Below, piece after piece: positions 24,973 through 33,816 of a stretch of DNA of 64,000 nucleotides (position 1 is the stretch's first letter; every line of letters starts with the position of its first letter). This stretch comes from Sciscionella marina DSM 45152 (GTDB lineage Bacteria; Actinomycetota; Actinomycetes; Mycobacteriales; Pseudonocardiaceae): positions 1 to 64,000 of the forward strand of contig NZ_KB905396.1 of the NCBI RefSeq assembly GCF_000379465.1, read 5' to 3'. The notes beneath the pieces were generated by a model, which was given only the letters and a program-made list of their open reading frames with translations, did not search any database and was not told where the DNA came from. The translations under genes were made by a program, and so were the position numbers.

Positions 24973-25307
24973 GAGCGGTTTTCCCGGGCCAGACGGGTGA
25001 TCCGGGCCGCGTTGTCTTCCTCGGCCGCATTGTGCTTGCCCGCCACCTTGCCGAGCTCCCCGGCGACCGAACCGAGCGCGGCACCGCCCTTGGCGAGCTG
25101 ATCGAGCAGCACGCTCGAGGCCTTCGCATAGGCGTTCGCCACGCCGAGCTGGCGGCCGAGCTCACCGAACGCGGCCGCGCTCAGCTGCCCCGCGGTCAGC
25201 TTCGTGCGCTGCTCACCGAGCGTGGAACCGGCCCGCTCGATGGTTTTCACATAACCCGATACCCACTCGTTGTCGAGCTGGATCCCGGCCATGCTTCGAT
25301 CACCCAC
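24969..25307 (-). CDS. Small ESX-type helical protein
   Basis: A 112-residue helical protein (YVKTIERAGSTLGEQRTKL, AFGELGRQLGVANAYAKASSVL). It resembles the DUF2580/EspC-like type VII targets in size and layout, and no W-x-G turn is present. The start is either GTG 25307 or ATG 25292 (MAGIQLDNEW); neither has a good ribosome site. It lies between eccB and the WXG-domain protein in one minus-strand operon, and may partner the latter. Confidence 0.68.
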   Translation of the reverse strand: MGDRSMAGIQLDNEWVSGYVKTIERAGSTLGEQRTKLTAGQLSAAAFGELGRQLGVANAYAKASSVLLDQLAKGGAALGSVAGELGKVAGKHNAAEEDNAARITRLARENRS

Positions 25308-25368
25308 TGTCCTTGTTCCGCCGAACCCCCCACCGCTGGGACGCGGCGCGGGGACCCGGCGGTTCCCG

Positions 25369-27015
25369 TCAACCGCCTCCGTTGCTCGCGGATTCCGGTG
25401 CGTTCGAGGAATCCGCCGACTCGCTCGGATAGCTGCCCATGTTCGCGGGCAGGTTCAGCGAGTCGAAGGTCCGTTGCACCGCCTGGGTGTTCAGATCGGC
25501 GCCGGGGGAAAGCAGCCGGACGATCGATTCCGGGGCGGGCACCGGATCCTTGAGTCCGAGTGCGTCCGCGATCTGCTGGCTCGGGATCGCGTACCGGATG
25601 CCCCGATCCGAGATCAGGTACTGCGGGCCCGAGTTGAACTGTGCCGCGTTCTGCGCGCTGCGAATGAACGCCGCCTTGCCCGCGGGCATGTAGAAGCTGT
25701 CGATGCGTTCCCCGTCCGCGTTCGGGTTGCCGACCTTGACCGGCTTGGAATCCTGCGGAATCGGCAGTCGGGTGCCGACGCTGAGCACGGTGTGCTCCTT
25801 CGGGTTGTCCGGATCCGAGGTGTTCGGGTTCCAGCCAAGGCACATGGTCGGGTTGCTTTGCTCCTGGAGCAGCTGCGGAGTCTGTTTCGGGAACTGGCTC
25901 ACGTCCACCGGGTGCTTGGTCGGCTGGGCCGCGTTCATCTGGCTCGGCGCGATCGTCGGGATCTGGGTGGTCGTCTGGGTGTTCTTGTACCGCAGCACAT
26001 CCGCGACCGAGGAGGTCTCGGTGACCTCCTGGTAGCCGTCATCCATGGCGATGAAGAACCGGGTCTGCCCGGAGGCCTCCTGCACCTTGAACGCCTGGCC
26101 CGCCGGGAACGACTGAATCGGTGACGGACTGCCAGCCTTCGGGATGCTCGGCGCGACGAGCCCCTTCACCGCAGGGATCGCGTTGATCAGGCCGGGGCTG
26201 ACCACGCGGGTCACGTTCTGCGAGCCACCGTTGAAGGTGTTGGCGATCTCCTTCTGGGACAGGTCGACCTCGGCGCGCACTACATCGGATTCGGGGTGGT
26301 TCGCCGTCGCCGGGGTGCGGTAGATCAGGAAGGTCTTGTGTGACTGGCGCTCCTGAACCAGGAAGCCCTGGTCCGCCTTGAGTTCGGTGCCGAGATTGTC
26401 CACTCCGGACAGCACCGTGGTGGAGACCTTGTTCTCCTGGGTCTGGTTCGGCAGATCGGGATCGCGCGCATAGTCGTCGCACACGGCCCATTTGCCGACC
26501 GCGGCCTGGTTCGAGCCGTCCGGCAGGGTGCTCGGCGCGTCCGGGATCCCGGTGAGACGCCCGACCGTGATCCCCTGACCGGAGAACTGGCTGTCGTCCA
26601 CTTCCTGCACCTGCTGGCCGCCCTGGGAACTACCACCGCCGCCACCACCGCCGCCGTTCTGGTTCTGCTGCTGGCGGGCGAGCAGGAGCAGGCGCGCGGA
26701 GGCGAGGTTGAAGGTCGGGGTGAGCAGCCGCTTGCCGTCCTTCTCCTTGGTGAGCACGAACAGCTGCCCGGACTGCTTGCTCATCACGATTCCGTCGTTG
26801 CCCGGCAACTGGGGAGCGGGTTTGAGCAGCCCGTACACGGCGAACCCGGCCAGCGCCACGGCCGCGAGGCACGCGCCCACGATCAGCGCTCTGCTGTGCG
26901 TGCGCTGCGGATCGTGCATCATCACCGGATCGCGGCGGATCAGTGCCGACTGCATCCGGCGTATGACGAACCGGTACGCCTGGACCTGTGCCTTACTAGT
27001 GGGTGTCGATGGCAT
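25369..27015 (-). CDS. eccB: Type VII secretion protein EccB
   Basis: A membrane-anchored periplasmic component of the ESX core complex; 548 residues. The N-terminal cytoplasmic stretch (SKAQVQAYRFVIRRMQSALI) is a hallmark of EccB, followed by one TM (~43-64). The large extracytoplasmic part has repeat-type beta segments and a conserved C-terminal YLISDRGIRYAIP. A Gly-rich run lies near residue 125. ATG 27015 follows GGAGGA. It leads a minus-strand operon with the two substrate-type genes and is divergent from eccE. Confidence 0.94.
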   Translation of the reverse strand: MPSTPTSKAQVQAYRFVIRRMQSALIRRDPVMMHDPQRTHSRALIVGACLAAVALAGFAVYGLLKPAPQLPGNDGIVMSKQSGQLFVLTKEKDGKRLLTPTFNLASARLLLLARQQQNQNGGGGGGGGSSQGGQQVQEVDDSQFSGQGITVGRLTGIPDAPSTLPDGSNQAAVGKWAVCDDYARDPDLPNQTQENKVSTTVLSGVDNLGTELKADQGFLVQERQSHKTFLIYRTPATANHPESDVVRAEVDLSQKEIANTFNGGSQNVTRVVSPGLINAIPAVKGLVAPSIPKAGSPSPIQSFPAGQAFKVQEASGQTRFFIAMDDGYQEVTETSSVADVLRYKNTQTTTQIPTIAPSQMNAAQPTKHPVDVSQFPKQTPQLLQEQSNPTMCLGWNPNTSDPDNPKEHTVLSVGTRLPIPQDSKPVKVGNPNADGERIDSFYMPAGKAAFIRSAQNAAQFNSGPQYLISDRGIRYAIPSQQIADALGLKDPVPAPESIVRLLSPGADLNTQAVQRTFDSLNLPANMGSYPSESADSSNAPESASNGGG

Positions 27016-27243
27016 GACCGGCCTTCGTCCTCCCCGAAACAGCAGTCATGGCTCGGGTGCTCACTTGCTCCGGGCCTCCTCGCTCATGTCCGCGCTCATC
27101 TCGTCACCTTCGCGGTACGGTCGCACACGATAGTCCGACTCGACACGAATGTGGCCAAGTCGGGGGTATCCGATCGGATCGGATGACAGGATAGGTTTGC
27201 ACAGCATAAAGCCCGACACGCCCGTTTCGGGGGAGGCAAGTAC

Positions 27244-28554
27244 ATGTCGGTGACAACGCCCCGGCAAGGCTCCGGCCCGCCACCGCCGCCGCGACCTGCG
27301 AGTACGCCGGCACAGCAGGCGAACACGCACGCATCGGTGGATGCCGCGAGACGTCGCAGGGAAGGTGTCAGCTTCGGCCCGTTCCCCGTGGCGAACCTTG
27401 TCGTGCTCGAGATCGGCATCGCGATCGGGCTCGTGCTGCTCGCCATCGACACCAAACTCATGTATGTCGGGGCCGCGGTCGCGGTGCTCGGCCTCATCTT
27501 CGCGCTGATCCGTTGGCGCGGCCGCTGGCTGACCCAGTGGATCGGGCTCACCACCGGGTACGCGCTGCGCGGGCACAGCAAGTCGGCGAACCCGGTGGCC
27601 ACCGAGGAACCGGAGCAGGACAGCGAAGACGCCACGATGACCGGCCCGGAGGACGCCCGGATCGCCCTGCTGCGCCTCGCCGTCCCGGATCTGCTCATCG
27701 CGCACGGCACCGATCACGAGCGCGAGCCGGTCGGGCTGGCCTACAACGACGGCGGCTGGACCGCGGTGCTGCTCGTCGACCCGATGCCCGCGCTCGTCAA
27801 CCAGGTCGGCAGCGCACCGAACCTGCCGCTTTCCGCGCTCGCGCCCTGTCTCGAGGACCGCGGCGTGCTGCTGGACGCGATCCAGGTGATCTGGCACTGC
27901 TACCCGGGCAGCGCGGCCCTTCCCGCGCAGTCGCCCGCACTGGCCTCCTACCTCGAGGTGCTGGGCCCGCTCCCGGCCGCCGCGCGGCGCACCACCTGGG
28001 TGGCCGTCCGGCTCGACCCGCAGCGCTGCGCCCAGGCGGTCAGCGAACGCGGCGGCGGGGTCGAAGGCGCCCACCGCGCGGTGCTCGGCGCCCTTTCCCG
28101 GGTGCGCAACGCGCTGGAGAGCAAAGGGGTACGCGCCCGTCCGCTCTCCCCGGACGAACTGCTCGCCGCGGGCATCAAGTCGAGTGAGCTCTCCGCGGTC
28201 GCGGGTTCGCAGGAAACGGTCAGCCTCAACGAGCGCTGGGACGGGGTGACCGCCGCCGGTGTCGGGCATTCCTCTTACGCGGTGACCGGCTGGCCGGGCA
28301 AGAGCAGCCTCAACTCGCTGACCAGTGTCCGCGCCCTCTCCTCCACCGTGGTGCTCTCGATCTCCCCCGGCGAGGGCGAAGAGGTCGGGCTGCGCGGCGT
28401 GGTCCGGGTCAGCGCCCGCACCCCCGGCGAACTGAACGAGGCCGAGGAGCAGCTGGGTTCGATCGCCGACGAGCTGGACATGGACCTGACCTCGTTGCGC
28501 GGCATGCAGCTGTCCGGACTGATCGCGACGCTGCCCCTTGGAGGTACGGCATGA
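27244..28554 (+). CDS. eccE: Type VII secretion protein EccE
   Basis: A 436-residue ESX core component. A Pro-rich N-terminus is followed by two TM helices (~48-68 and ~73-90) and a soluble EccE domain (LLDAIQVIWHC, AARRTTWVAVRLDP). ATG 27244 follows GGGGGAGG. Classical mycobacterial ESX-4 as found in M. tuberculosis lacks EccE, while ESX-4 loci of some other actinomycetes have it, so this system may be a complete translocon. It overlaps the next gene by ATGA. Confidence 0.88.
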   Translation: MSVTTPRQGSGPPPPPRPASTPAQQANTHASVDAARRRREGVSFGPFPVANLVVLEIGIAIGLVLLAIDTKLMYVGAAVAVLGLIFALIRWRGRWLTQWIGLTTGYALRGHSKSANPVATEEPEQDSEDATMTGPEDARIALLRLAVPDLLIAHGTDHEREPVGLAYNDGGWTAVLLVDPMPALVNQVGSAPNLPLSALAPCLEDRGVLLDAIQVIWHCYPGSAALPAQSPALASYLEVLGPLPAAARRTTWVAVRLDPQRCAQAVSERGGGVEGAHRAVLGALSRVRNALESKGVRARPLSPDELLAAGIKSSELSAVAGSQETVSLNERWDGVTAAGVGHSSYAVTGWPGKSSLNSLTSVRALSSTVVLSISPGEGEEVGLRGVVRVSARTPGELNEAEEQLGSIADELDMDLTSLRGMQLSGLIATLPLGGTA

Positions 28555-29279
28555 CGTCTCCGACCCGGATCCACGATGCGATGAGCCCGCGCGCGGTCGC
28601 CCCGGAGTTCTCGGTACCGCCGACGATGCTCGATTCGGTGGCGCCCTCGGGTGATCGCGGTGGCATGGTGCTCGGCAAGGGGCTCAAGGGCGAACCGCTC
28701 TCGGTCTCCATCCTGCGCCCGGCCCCGACCAGGATCGCCGTGGTCGGCGGTCTGTACCTGGCCCGGCTCACCGCACTGCGCGCCATCGCGACCGGGGCCT
28801 GGGTGATCGTGGCGACGGCGCGCGATTCGGCATGGCGCGGGCTCGAACGGGCCGCGGGCACCGGGGCGGACGGCAAACCCGTTCCGCTGGTGAAGATCCG
28901 CAGGCTGGTGCCCGTGGAACTGCCCCGCCCGACCGAGGACGGTCCGCTGCTCGTGGTGCACGACGGCGGATCCACCCCACAGGAACTGTTCCCCGCGCGG
29001 TCCCCGTGGCAGACCACCATGTACGTGCTGCCCTATCTGCATCCGCAGGCCGCGTCCACCGCGGGCCAGGCCGATCTGGTGCTCATCCAGCGGCTCGCCG
29101 CGGCGCAGGCACAGGTCGCCGGGCAGATCTGGCGGCTGCCGCCCAATCTCACCCAGCAGCTCACCCAGATCCCGGACGATCAGGTCATCGCGTTCGGCCG
29201 GAATCTGTGGACCCCGCTCAAGCTGGTCACCAACGCCAAGGAGCGCCAGATCCTCGGCCCGGTCCGCCGCGGCGATTGA
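28551..29279 (+). CDS. Unrecognised protein coupled to eccE
   Basis: A 242-residue protein that I do not recognise. No TM helix or signal peptide is evident. It has an alpha/beta look: TRIAVVGGLYLARLTALRA and GAWVIVATARDSAWRGLERA resemble nucleotide- or phosphopeptide-binding folds. GPLLVVHDGGSTP and RSPWQTTMYVLPYLHP follow. The 4-nt overlap with eccE argues for a role with the ESX translocon on the cytoplasmic side. No catalytic motif could be assigned. Confidence 0.72.
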   Translation: MTSPTRIHDAMSPRAVAPEFSVPPTMLDSVAPSGDRGGMVLGKGLKGEPLSVSILRPAPTRIAVVGGLYLARLTALRAIATGAWVIVATARDSAWRGLERAAGTGADGKPVPLVKIRRLVPVELPRPTEDGPLLVVHDGGSTPQELFPARSPWQTTMYVLPYLHPQAASTAGQADLVLIQRLAAAQAQVAGQIWRLPPNLTQQLTQIPDDQVIAFGRNLWTPLKLVTNAKERQILGPVRRGD

Positions 29280-29283
29280 CCGG

Positions 29284-29680
29284 GTGATCGAGCAGCACCG
29301 GATCACCGAACTCACCGAGGACCGGCTCGGCCTCGCCTGGCCGCCCATGCGTGAGCTGCGCCCGCACCTCGACTCGGAGCAGGCGTTCCTGGCGCGGGTC
29401 CGCAGGCAGTACGCGCAGGGGTACCGGATCGCGGTCTCCCTGCGCGCGGACGGTTCGGTGGCCGGTGCCCTCGGGTTCCGGCACGGCAGCAGCCCTGCTC
29501 TGGGGTGAGTACCTGTACATCGACGACCTGATCACCGTGCCGGACGCGCGCCGGGCCGGGCACGCGAGCTCGGCTGCGATCAGGTGCACCTCGATTCCGG
29601 GGCGCGGCGGCATGCCGCACATCGGCGCTATCTCGACCACGGCTACGCCATCGCCGGGCACCACTTCGCGAAGGACCTGA
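29284..29680 (+). pseudogene. GNAT acetyltransferase remnant (frameshift and deletion)
   Basis: The N-terminal part (VIEQHRITELTEDRLGLAW ... ALGFRHGSS) runs in one frame. LLWGEYLYIDDLITVPDARRAG continues in another after an apparent one-base insertion near 29491-29495. ELGCDQVHLDSGARRHAAHR then appears in the third frame after a deletion near 29560-29570 that removed the acetyl-CoA loop. The pieces in order resemble a GNAT acetyltransferase. It cannot be functional as read. Confidence 0.8.
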
Positions 29681-29693
29681 GCTGCCCCCTCGC

Positions 29694-29912
29694 TCAGGAC
29701 ACCCGGTTGCGCTCCCGGTAGGCGGCGACGTGCAGCCGGTTCCCGCAGTAGCGGCGCGAACGATTGCGGGACAGGTTCACGAGCAACCGGTTCGCAGCCG
29801 GGCGCGAGGTGGTCGATGTGCCAGTCGAAGCCGTCGTGGTGGCGCAGTCGCGGGGTGGTGCGCGCCCTTGCGAGCACCCCGGTGATGAGCTCGGCGAGCG
29901 TGTCCGGGTCCG
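29694..29912 (-). pseudogene. CGNR zinc-finger protein remnant
   Basis: The minus strand encodes LARARTTPRLRHHDGFDWHI in one frame and then, after a frameshift, LLVNLSRNRSRRYC-GNRLHVAAYRER. That is the CGNR zinc-finger tail of a DNA-binding family, with the residues between its cysteines lost. The N-terminal half is missing where it meets the MFS fragment. Confidence 0.75.
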
Positions 29913-30145
29913 CTGCTGTTCTACACGATCTCGGCGTGGCTGCCGACACTGTTCGCGGACGCGGGCATGGACAAGGCCACCGTGGGCGGGATGGTCGCGG
30001 TGATTTTCCTCGTGGGGAACCCGTTCGCCCTGCTCGGCGTGCTGCTCTCCCCGCACGGCACGCAGCCGCGCTCGGCCCGATCGCGTTCGGCGCGCTGCAC
30101 GACGCCACGCGGGCCTGGACGGTTCCGACCGGCTCGTCGGGAAAC
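29911..30145 (+). pseudogene. MFS transporter remnant (CynX/NimT-like)
   Basis: LLFYTISAWLPTLFADAGMD and TVGGMVAVIFLVGNPFALLG match a CynX-type MFS transporter. A piece from the last helices, GPIAFGALHDATRAWTVP, appears in another frame only about 25 codons later. The N-terminal half and most of the C-terminal half are deleted. The fragment abuts the CGNR remnant head to head. Confidence 0.75.
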
Positions 30146-30149
30146 GCGC

Positions 30150-30572
30150 TCAGCGGTAAGCGGCGAGCACCTTCTCCGGCATCGGCAGCGGTGAGCCGGT
30201 CTCCAGCAATGTCTTCAGGTTCGCCAGGATCGCCTGCCAGCCGCCGGTCACCTGCTGCCACATCTGGTCGCCGAGCCCGGTGTGCGCCACGCTCAGCCGC
30301 ACCACCTCGCCCATCGGGGTGAGTTCGAAGGTAACGCTGGACGCTCGAGTCCCGTAGCTCAGCCGCCGGGGCGGTTCACAGACCAGCACGGTGCCCATGT
30401 CCTCGGCACCGTCGTCGTAGTCGTGCTCGTTGATCACCGCGGCGCCCGGTTCCCAGGTCGAGGTGATCTTCCGGCCGTTCCAGTACTGCCTGGTGAACTC
30501 CGGCTCGGTCAGCGCGGACCACACCTGCCGCTGGTCCGCCCGGATGTAGGTGACGTAGTTGAAGGTGCTCAT
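30150..30572 (-). CDS. SRPBCC/AHSA1-domain protein
   Basis: A 140-residue START-like ligand-binding fold (IRADQRQVWSALTEPEFTRQYW, FELTPMGEVVRLSVAHTGL). The ATG at 30572 overlaps the stop of the ArsR gene (ATGA), so the two are translated as a coupled pair. Such ArsR-SRPBCC pairs are common in actinobacteria. The ligand is unknown. Confidence 0.87.
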   Translation of the reverse strand: MSTFNYVTYIRADQRQVWSALTEPEFTRQYWNGRKITSTWEPGAAVINEHDYDDGAEDMGTVLVCEPPRRLSYGTRASSVTFELTPMGEVVRLSVAHTGLGDQMWQQVTGGWQAILANLKTLLETGSPLPMPEKVLAAYR

Positions 30573-30889
30573 GTCCGCTCCTCGAGTGCCTGTTCGAGCC
30601 GGTGCAGCGCGGCCGCGGGGGCACGCTCGTATTTGGCTATCCAGCGTTCGTAGATCGCCTGGATCGGGGCCGCGTTGAGGTGGTGTTCCTTGGTCCGGCC
30701 CACCCGCCGCGCGGTCACCAGCCCCGCCCGTTCGAGCACCCGCAGATGCTTGGCGACCGCCTGCCGCGACATCTCGATCCCGGCGCACAACTGTCCGAGC
30801 GTGCGCCCATCCGAGGCGTGCAGCAGATCGAGCAGCGCGCGGCGGGTGCCATCCGCGAGCGCCTTGAACACCGCTTCGTCCCCGGACAC
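30569..30889 (-). CDS. ArsR-family winged-helix regulator
   Basis: A 106-residue repressor-type protein: VFKALADGTRRALLDLLHA, then the recognition helix MSRQAVAKHLRVLERAGLV and HHLNAAPIQAIYERW. No Cys metal site is visible in the sensor helices. I chose GTG 30889 because TTGACA (18 bp) TATTCT places transcription initiation at that codon, so the mRNA would be leaderless. Longer in-frame starts would read back through the promoter. It probably represses itself and the SRPBCC gene. Confidence 0.86.
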   Translation of the reverse strand: MSGDEAVFKALADGTRRALLDLLHASDGRTLGQLCAGIEMSRQAVAKHLRVLERAGLVTARRVGRTKEHHLNAAPIQAIYERWIAKYERAPAAALHRLEQALEERT

Positions 30890-30895
30890 GAAGCA

Positions 30896-30925
30896 AGAAT
30901 AGGGAACCATTTGGTTACCTGTCAA
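30896..30925 (-). promoter_or_regulatory. Promoter with operator-like dyad for arsR-SRPBCC
   Basis: Minus strand TTGACA (30920-30925), an 18-bp spacer and TATTCT (30896-30901). The spacer is almost entirely the near-palindrome GGTAACCAAATGGTTCCC, an ideal place for the ArsR protein to block RNA polymerase. The expected start point coincides with the GTG at 30889. Confidence 0.7.
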
Positions 30926-31075
30926 TCGGCAACAGCGGCGCACCGCAAGGGGGTACCCGGACTGCTGTTAGAGTCGACGCCGCGCTTCGTGTACCGGGGC
31001 GTTCCCGTGTGCCCGAGGCAGGCACTCTCCGGGGGAGACCATGCACTCGCCTGACGTCAAGTAGGAGGTCCTCGC

Positions 31076-32380
31076 GTGCTAGGCGCTTTCCGCTCGGCTT
31101 TCGCGACGCCGGACCTGCGCAAGAAGATCCTGTTCACGATCGGGATCATCGTTGTGTACCGGATCGGCTCGACGTTGCCCGCGCCAGGCGTTTCCTTCAA
31201 GAACGTCCAGTCATGTGCCGCGCAGATGGGTCAGGGCGGCATCTACGGCCTGATCAACCTGTTCTCCGGTGGCGCGCTGCTCAAGCTTTCCCTGTTCGCG
31301 CTCGGGATCCTGCCCTACATCACCGCGAGCATCATCATCCAGCTGCTCACCGTGGTCATCCCGCGGTTCGAGCAGCTGAAGAAGGAAGGCCAGTCCGGCC
31401 AGGGCAAGCTCACCCAGTACACCCGCTATCTGACGATCGCGCTGGCGGTCCTGCAGTCCACCGGGATCGTCGCGCTCGCGGTGCGCGGTCAGCTGTTCGG
31501 GAACTGCCAGCAAGAGGTCATCCCTGGCAAGGACAACATCTTCACTCTCGCGGTCATGGTCCTCACCATGACCGCCGGTACCGCGATCATCATGTGGTTC
31601 GGTGAGCTGATCACCGAACGCGGCATCGGCAACGGTATGTCGATCCTGATGTTCATCAACATCGCGGCGCGGCTGCCCAACGTCGGTGAGCAGATGCTGC
31701 AGAACGCGGGCGGGCTCACCTTCTTCGTGGTGATCGTGGTCGGCCTGCTGATCATCGCCTCGGTGGTGTTCATCGAGCAGGGCCAGCGCCGGATACCGGT
31801 GCAGTACGCCAAACGTGTGGTCGGGCGCCGAATGTACGGCGGAACCTCGACCTATCTACCGCTGAAGGTCAACCAGGCCGGTGTCATCCCGGTGATCTTC
31901 GCTTCCTCGCTGCTCTACCTTCCCCAGCTGCTGCAGCAACTGGTCGGCAACGGCAACTCCTGGTGGCAACGGGCGATCCAGACCTACCTCGTGGACCAGT
32001 CCAACCCGGTCCACATCATCATCTACTTCCTGCTGATCATCTTCTTCACGTACTTCTACATCCAGATCACGTTCAACGTGAACGAGCGTGCCGAGGAGAT
32101 GAAGAAGTTCGGTGGGTTCATTCCCGGTATCCGCCCGGGACGGCCGACCTCGGAGTACCTGAACCATGTGTTGAGCCGAATCACGCTGCCCGGCTCGCTC
32201 TACCTCGGTATTATCGCTGTTCTGCCGAACTTTTTCCTCGGTCTCACCGGGGAGCAGAACAGCCAGAACTTCCCATTCGGTGGGACGTCGGTGCTGATCA
32301 TGGTCGGTGTCGGGCTGGACACGGTCAAACAGATCGAAAGCCAGCTCATGCAGCGCAACTACGAAGGATTCCTTCGCTAG
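31076..32380 (+). CDS. secY: Preprotein translocase subunit SecY
   Basis: The channel of the Sec translocon; 434 residues with ten TM helices. Hallmarks are VYRIGSTLPAPGV, the TM2 region IMWFGELITERGIGNGMS and PVQYAKRVVGRRMYGG. GTG 31076 follows TAGGAGG. In most bacteria secY directly follows rplO; here rplO is 26 kb away on the other strand. It leads secY-adk-map. Confidence 0.97.
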   Translation: MLGAFRSAFATPDLRKKILFTIGIIVVYRIGSTLPAPGVSFKNVQSCAAQMGQGGIYGLINLFSGGALLKLSLFALGILPYITASIIIQLLTVVIPRFEQLKKEGQSGQGKLTQYTRYLTIALAVLQSTGIVALAVRGQLFGNCQQEVIPGKDNIFTLAVMVLTMTAGTAIIMWFGELITERGIGNGMSILMFINIAARLPNVGEQMLQNAGGLTFFVVIVVGLLIIASVVFIEQGQRRIPVQYAKRVVGRRMYGGTSTYLPLKVNQAGVIPVIFASSLLYLPQLLQQLVGNGNSWWQRAIQTYLVDQSNPVHIIIYFLLIIFFTYFYIQITFNVNERAEEMKKFGGFIPGIRPGRPTSEYLNHVLSRITLPGSLYLGIIAVLPNFFLGLTGEQNSQNFPFGGTSVLIMVGVGLDTVKQIESQLMQRNYEGFLR

Positions 32381-32426
32381 GACCGCCCCGGCGTTCTTCG
32401 CGAAGGGGATTCGAGGAGGCACCTTC

Positions 32427-32975
32427 GTGCGACTCGTTCTCGTCGGCCCGCCTGGTGCGGGCAAAGGCACTCAGGCATCCGTGCTGGCCGAACAGCTCGG
32501 TGTGCCGCACATCTCGTCCGGTGATCTGTTCCGCGCACACATCAAGGGCGGGACGGAACTCGGCAAACAGGTCTCGAGCATCCTCGACGAGGGCAAGCTC
32601 GTACCGGACGACGTCACCAACGAGATGGTGCGCGAGCGCCTTGCCGAGCCGGACGCCGCGAAGGGGTTCATCCTCGACGGGTTCCCGCGCAACACCGGCC
32701 AGGCCGATGTGCTCGCCGGGATCCTGGCGAAGCAGGACGCCAAGGTCGAGTTTGTGCTGCAGTTCGAGGTTCCCGACGAGGAGCTGATCGCCCGGCTGCT
32801 CGAGCGCGGCCGCACCGACGACACCGAGGCGGTCATCCGGGAGCGGCAGGCCATCTACCGTTCGGAGACCGCGCCGCTGCTGGAGTACTACTCCGACATC
32901 CTCGTGACCATCGACGCGGTCGGGGACGTCGAGGAGATCACCAAGCGCGCGCTCGACGCGTTGCGCGGGCGCTGA
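32427..32975 (+). CDS. adk: Adenylate kinase
   Basis: Balances AMP, ADP and ATP. The 182-residue short form has P-loop GPPGAGKGT, the AMP-binding region SSGDLFRAHI, GFPRN and a short LID (ERGRTDDTEAVIRERQ) without zinc cysteines, as usual in actinobacteria. GTG 32427 follows GAGGAGG; upstream in-frame codons overlap the secY end and are rejected. Confidence 0.96.
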   Translation: MRLVLVGPPGAGKGTQASVLAEQLGVPHISSGDLFRAHIKGGTELGKQVSSILDEGKLVPDDVTNEMVRERLAEPDAAKGFILDGFPRNTGQADVLAGILAKQDAKVEFVLQFEVPDEELIARLLERGRTDDTEAVIRERQAIYRSETAPLLEYYSDILVTIDAVGDVEEITKRALDALRGR

Positions 32976-32978
32976 ACC

Positions 32979-33773
32979 TTGTTCCGGAACCGGACCTCCA
33001 TCGAGCTGAAGTCACCAGGTGAGATCGAAGCGATGCGCGCCTCGGGTGCGCTGGTCGCCAAGACCCTCGCCGCGGTGACCGAAGCGGCCCGCCCCGGCGT
33101 CTCCACCCTGGAACTCGACGAACTCGCCGAGCAGACCATCAGGGACGCCGGCGCGGTGCCGAGCTTCCTCGGCTACCACGGGTTCACCGGTTCGATCTGT
33201 GCCTCGGTCAACGAGCAGATCGTGCACGGCATCCCGGCCAAGACCCAGGTGCTCGCCGAAGGGGACCTGCTCTCGGTGGACTGCGGGGCGATCCTCGAAG
33301 GCTGGCACGGCGACTCGGCGGTGACCATCGCCGTGGGCGCCGTGTCCGCGGCCGACGAGGCGCTGTCCGCGGCGACCAGGGCCTCGATGCTGGCCGGGAT
33401 CGAGGCCGCTGCCGCCGGTGCGCGGCTGACCGACATCTCGCACGCCATCGAGCAGTCGATACTGCGCAGCAGCTCCGCGGACGGGACCGAGTACGGCATC
33501 GTGCGGGAGTACGGCGGGCACGGGATCGGCACCGCGATGCACATGGAGCCGTTCCTGCCCAACTACGGAAAGCCGGGACACGGGCCCAAGCTGCGCACGG
33601 GTATGGCGATCGCCATCGAGCCGATGCTCACCGGGGGCACCGAGGAAACGGTGGAACTCGAGGACGGCTGGACGGTGGTCACCGCCGACGGGTCCCGGGC
33701 CGCACACTGGGAACACACCGTAGCCATCACCGAGGACGGACCCTGGGTGCTGACCGCTCCGGCCGGCGATTAG
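32979..33773 (+). CDS. map: Methionine aminopeptidase, type I
   Basis: Removes N-terminal methionine co-translationally. The 264 residues contain the five metal ligands: Asp101, Asp112, His181 (GGHGIG), Glu214 and Glu245. The start is a TTG three nt after the adk stop, consistent with [20 protein letters not shown]. No strong ribosome site is visible, so coupling to adk is likely. Confidence 0.95.
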   Translation: MFRNRTSIELKSPGEIEAMRASGALVAKTLAAVTEAARPGVSTLELDELAEQTIRDAGAVPSFLGYHGFTGSICASVNEQIVHGIPAKTQVLAEGDLLSVDCGAILEGWHGDSAVTIAVGAVSAADEALSAATRASMLAGIEAAAAGARLTDISHAIEQSILRSSSADGTEYGIVREYGGHGIGTAMHMEPFLPNYGKPGHGPKLRTGMAIAIEPMLTGGTEETVELEDGWTVVTADGSRAAHWEHTVAITEDGPWVLTAPAGD

Positions 33774-33816
33774 CCGCCGAAAAACACCCCCATTGCGGTA
33801 ACCCGATAAGGCAAGC

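Noticed and set aside
29917-30145. Functional small membrane protein from the MFS-like frame
   Set aside because: The fragment has only internal helices of a known family, lacks a start with a ribosome site, and adjoining family segments continue in other frames.
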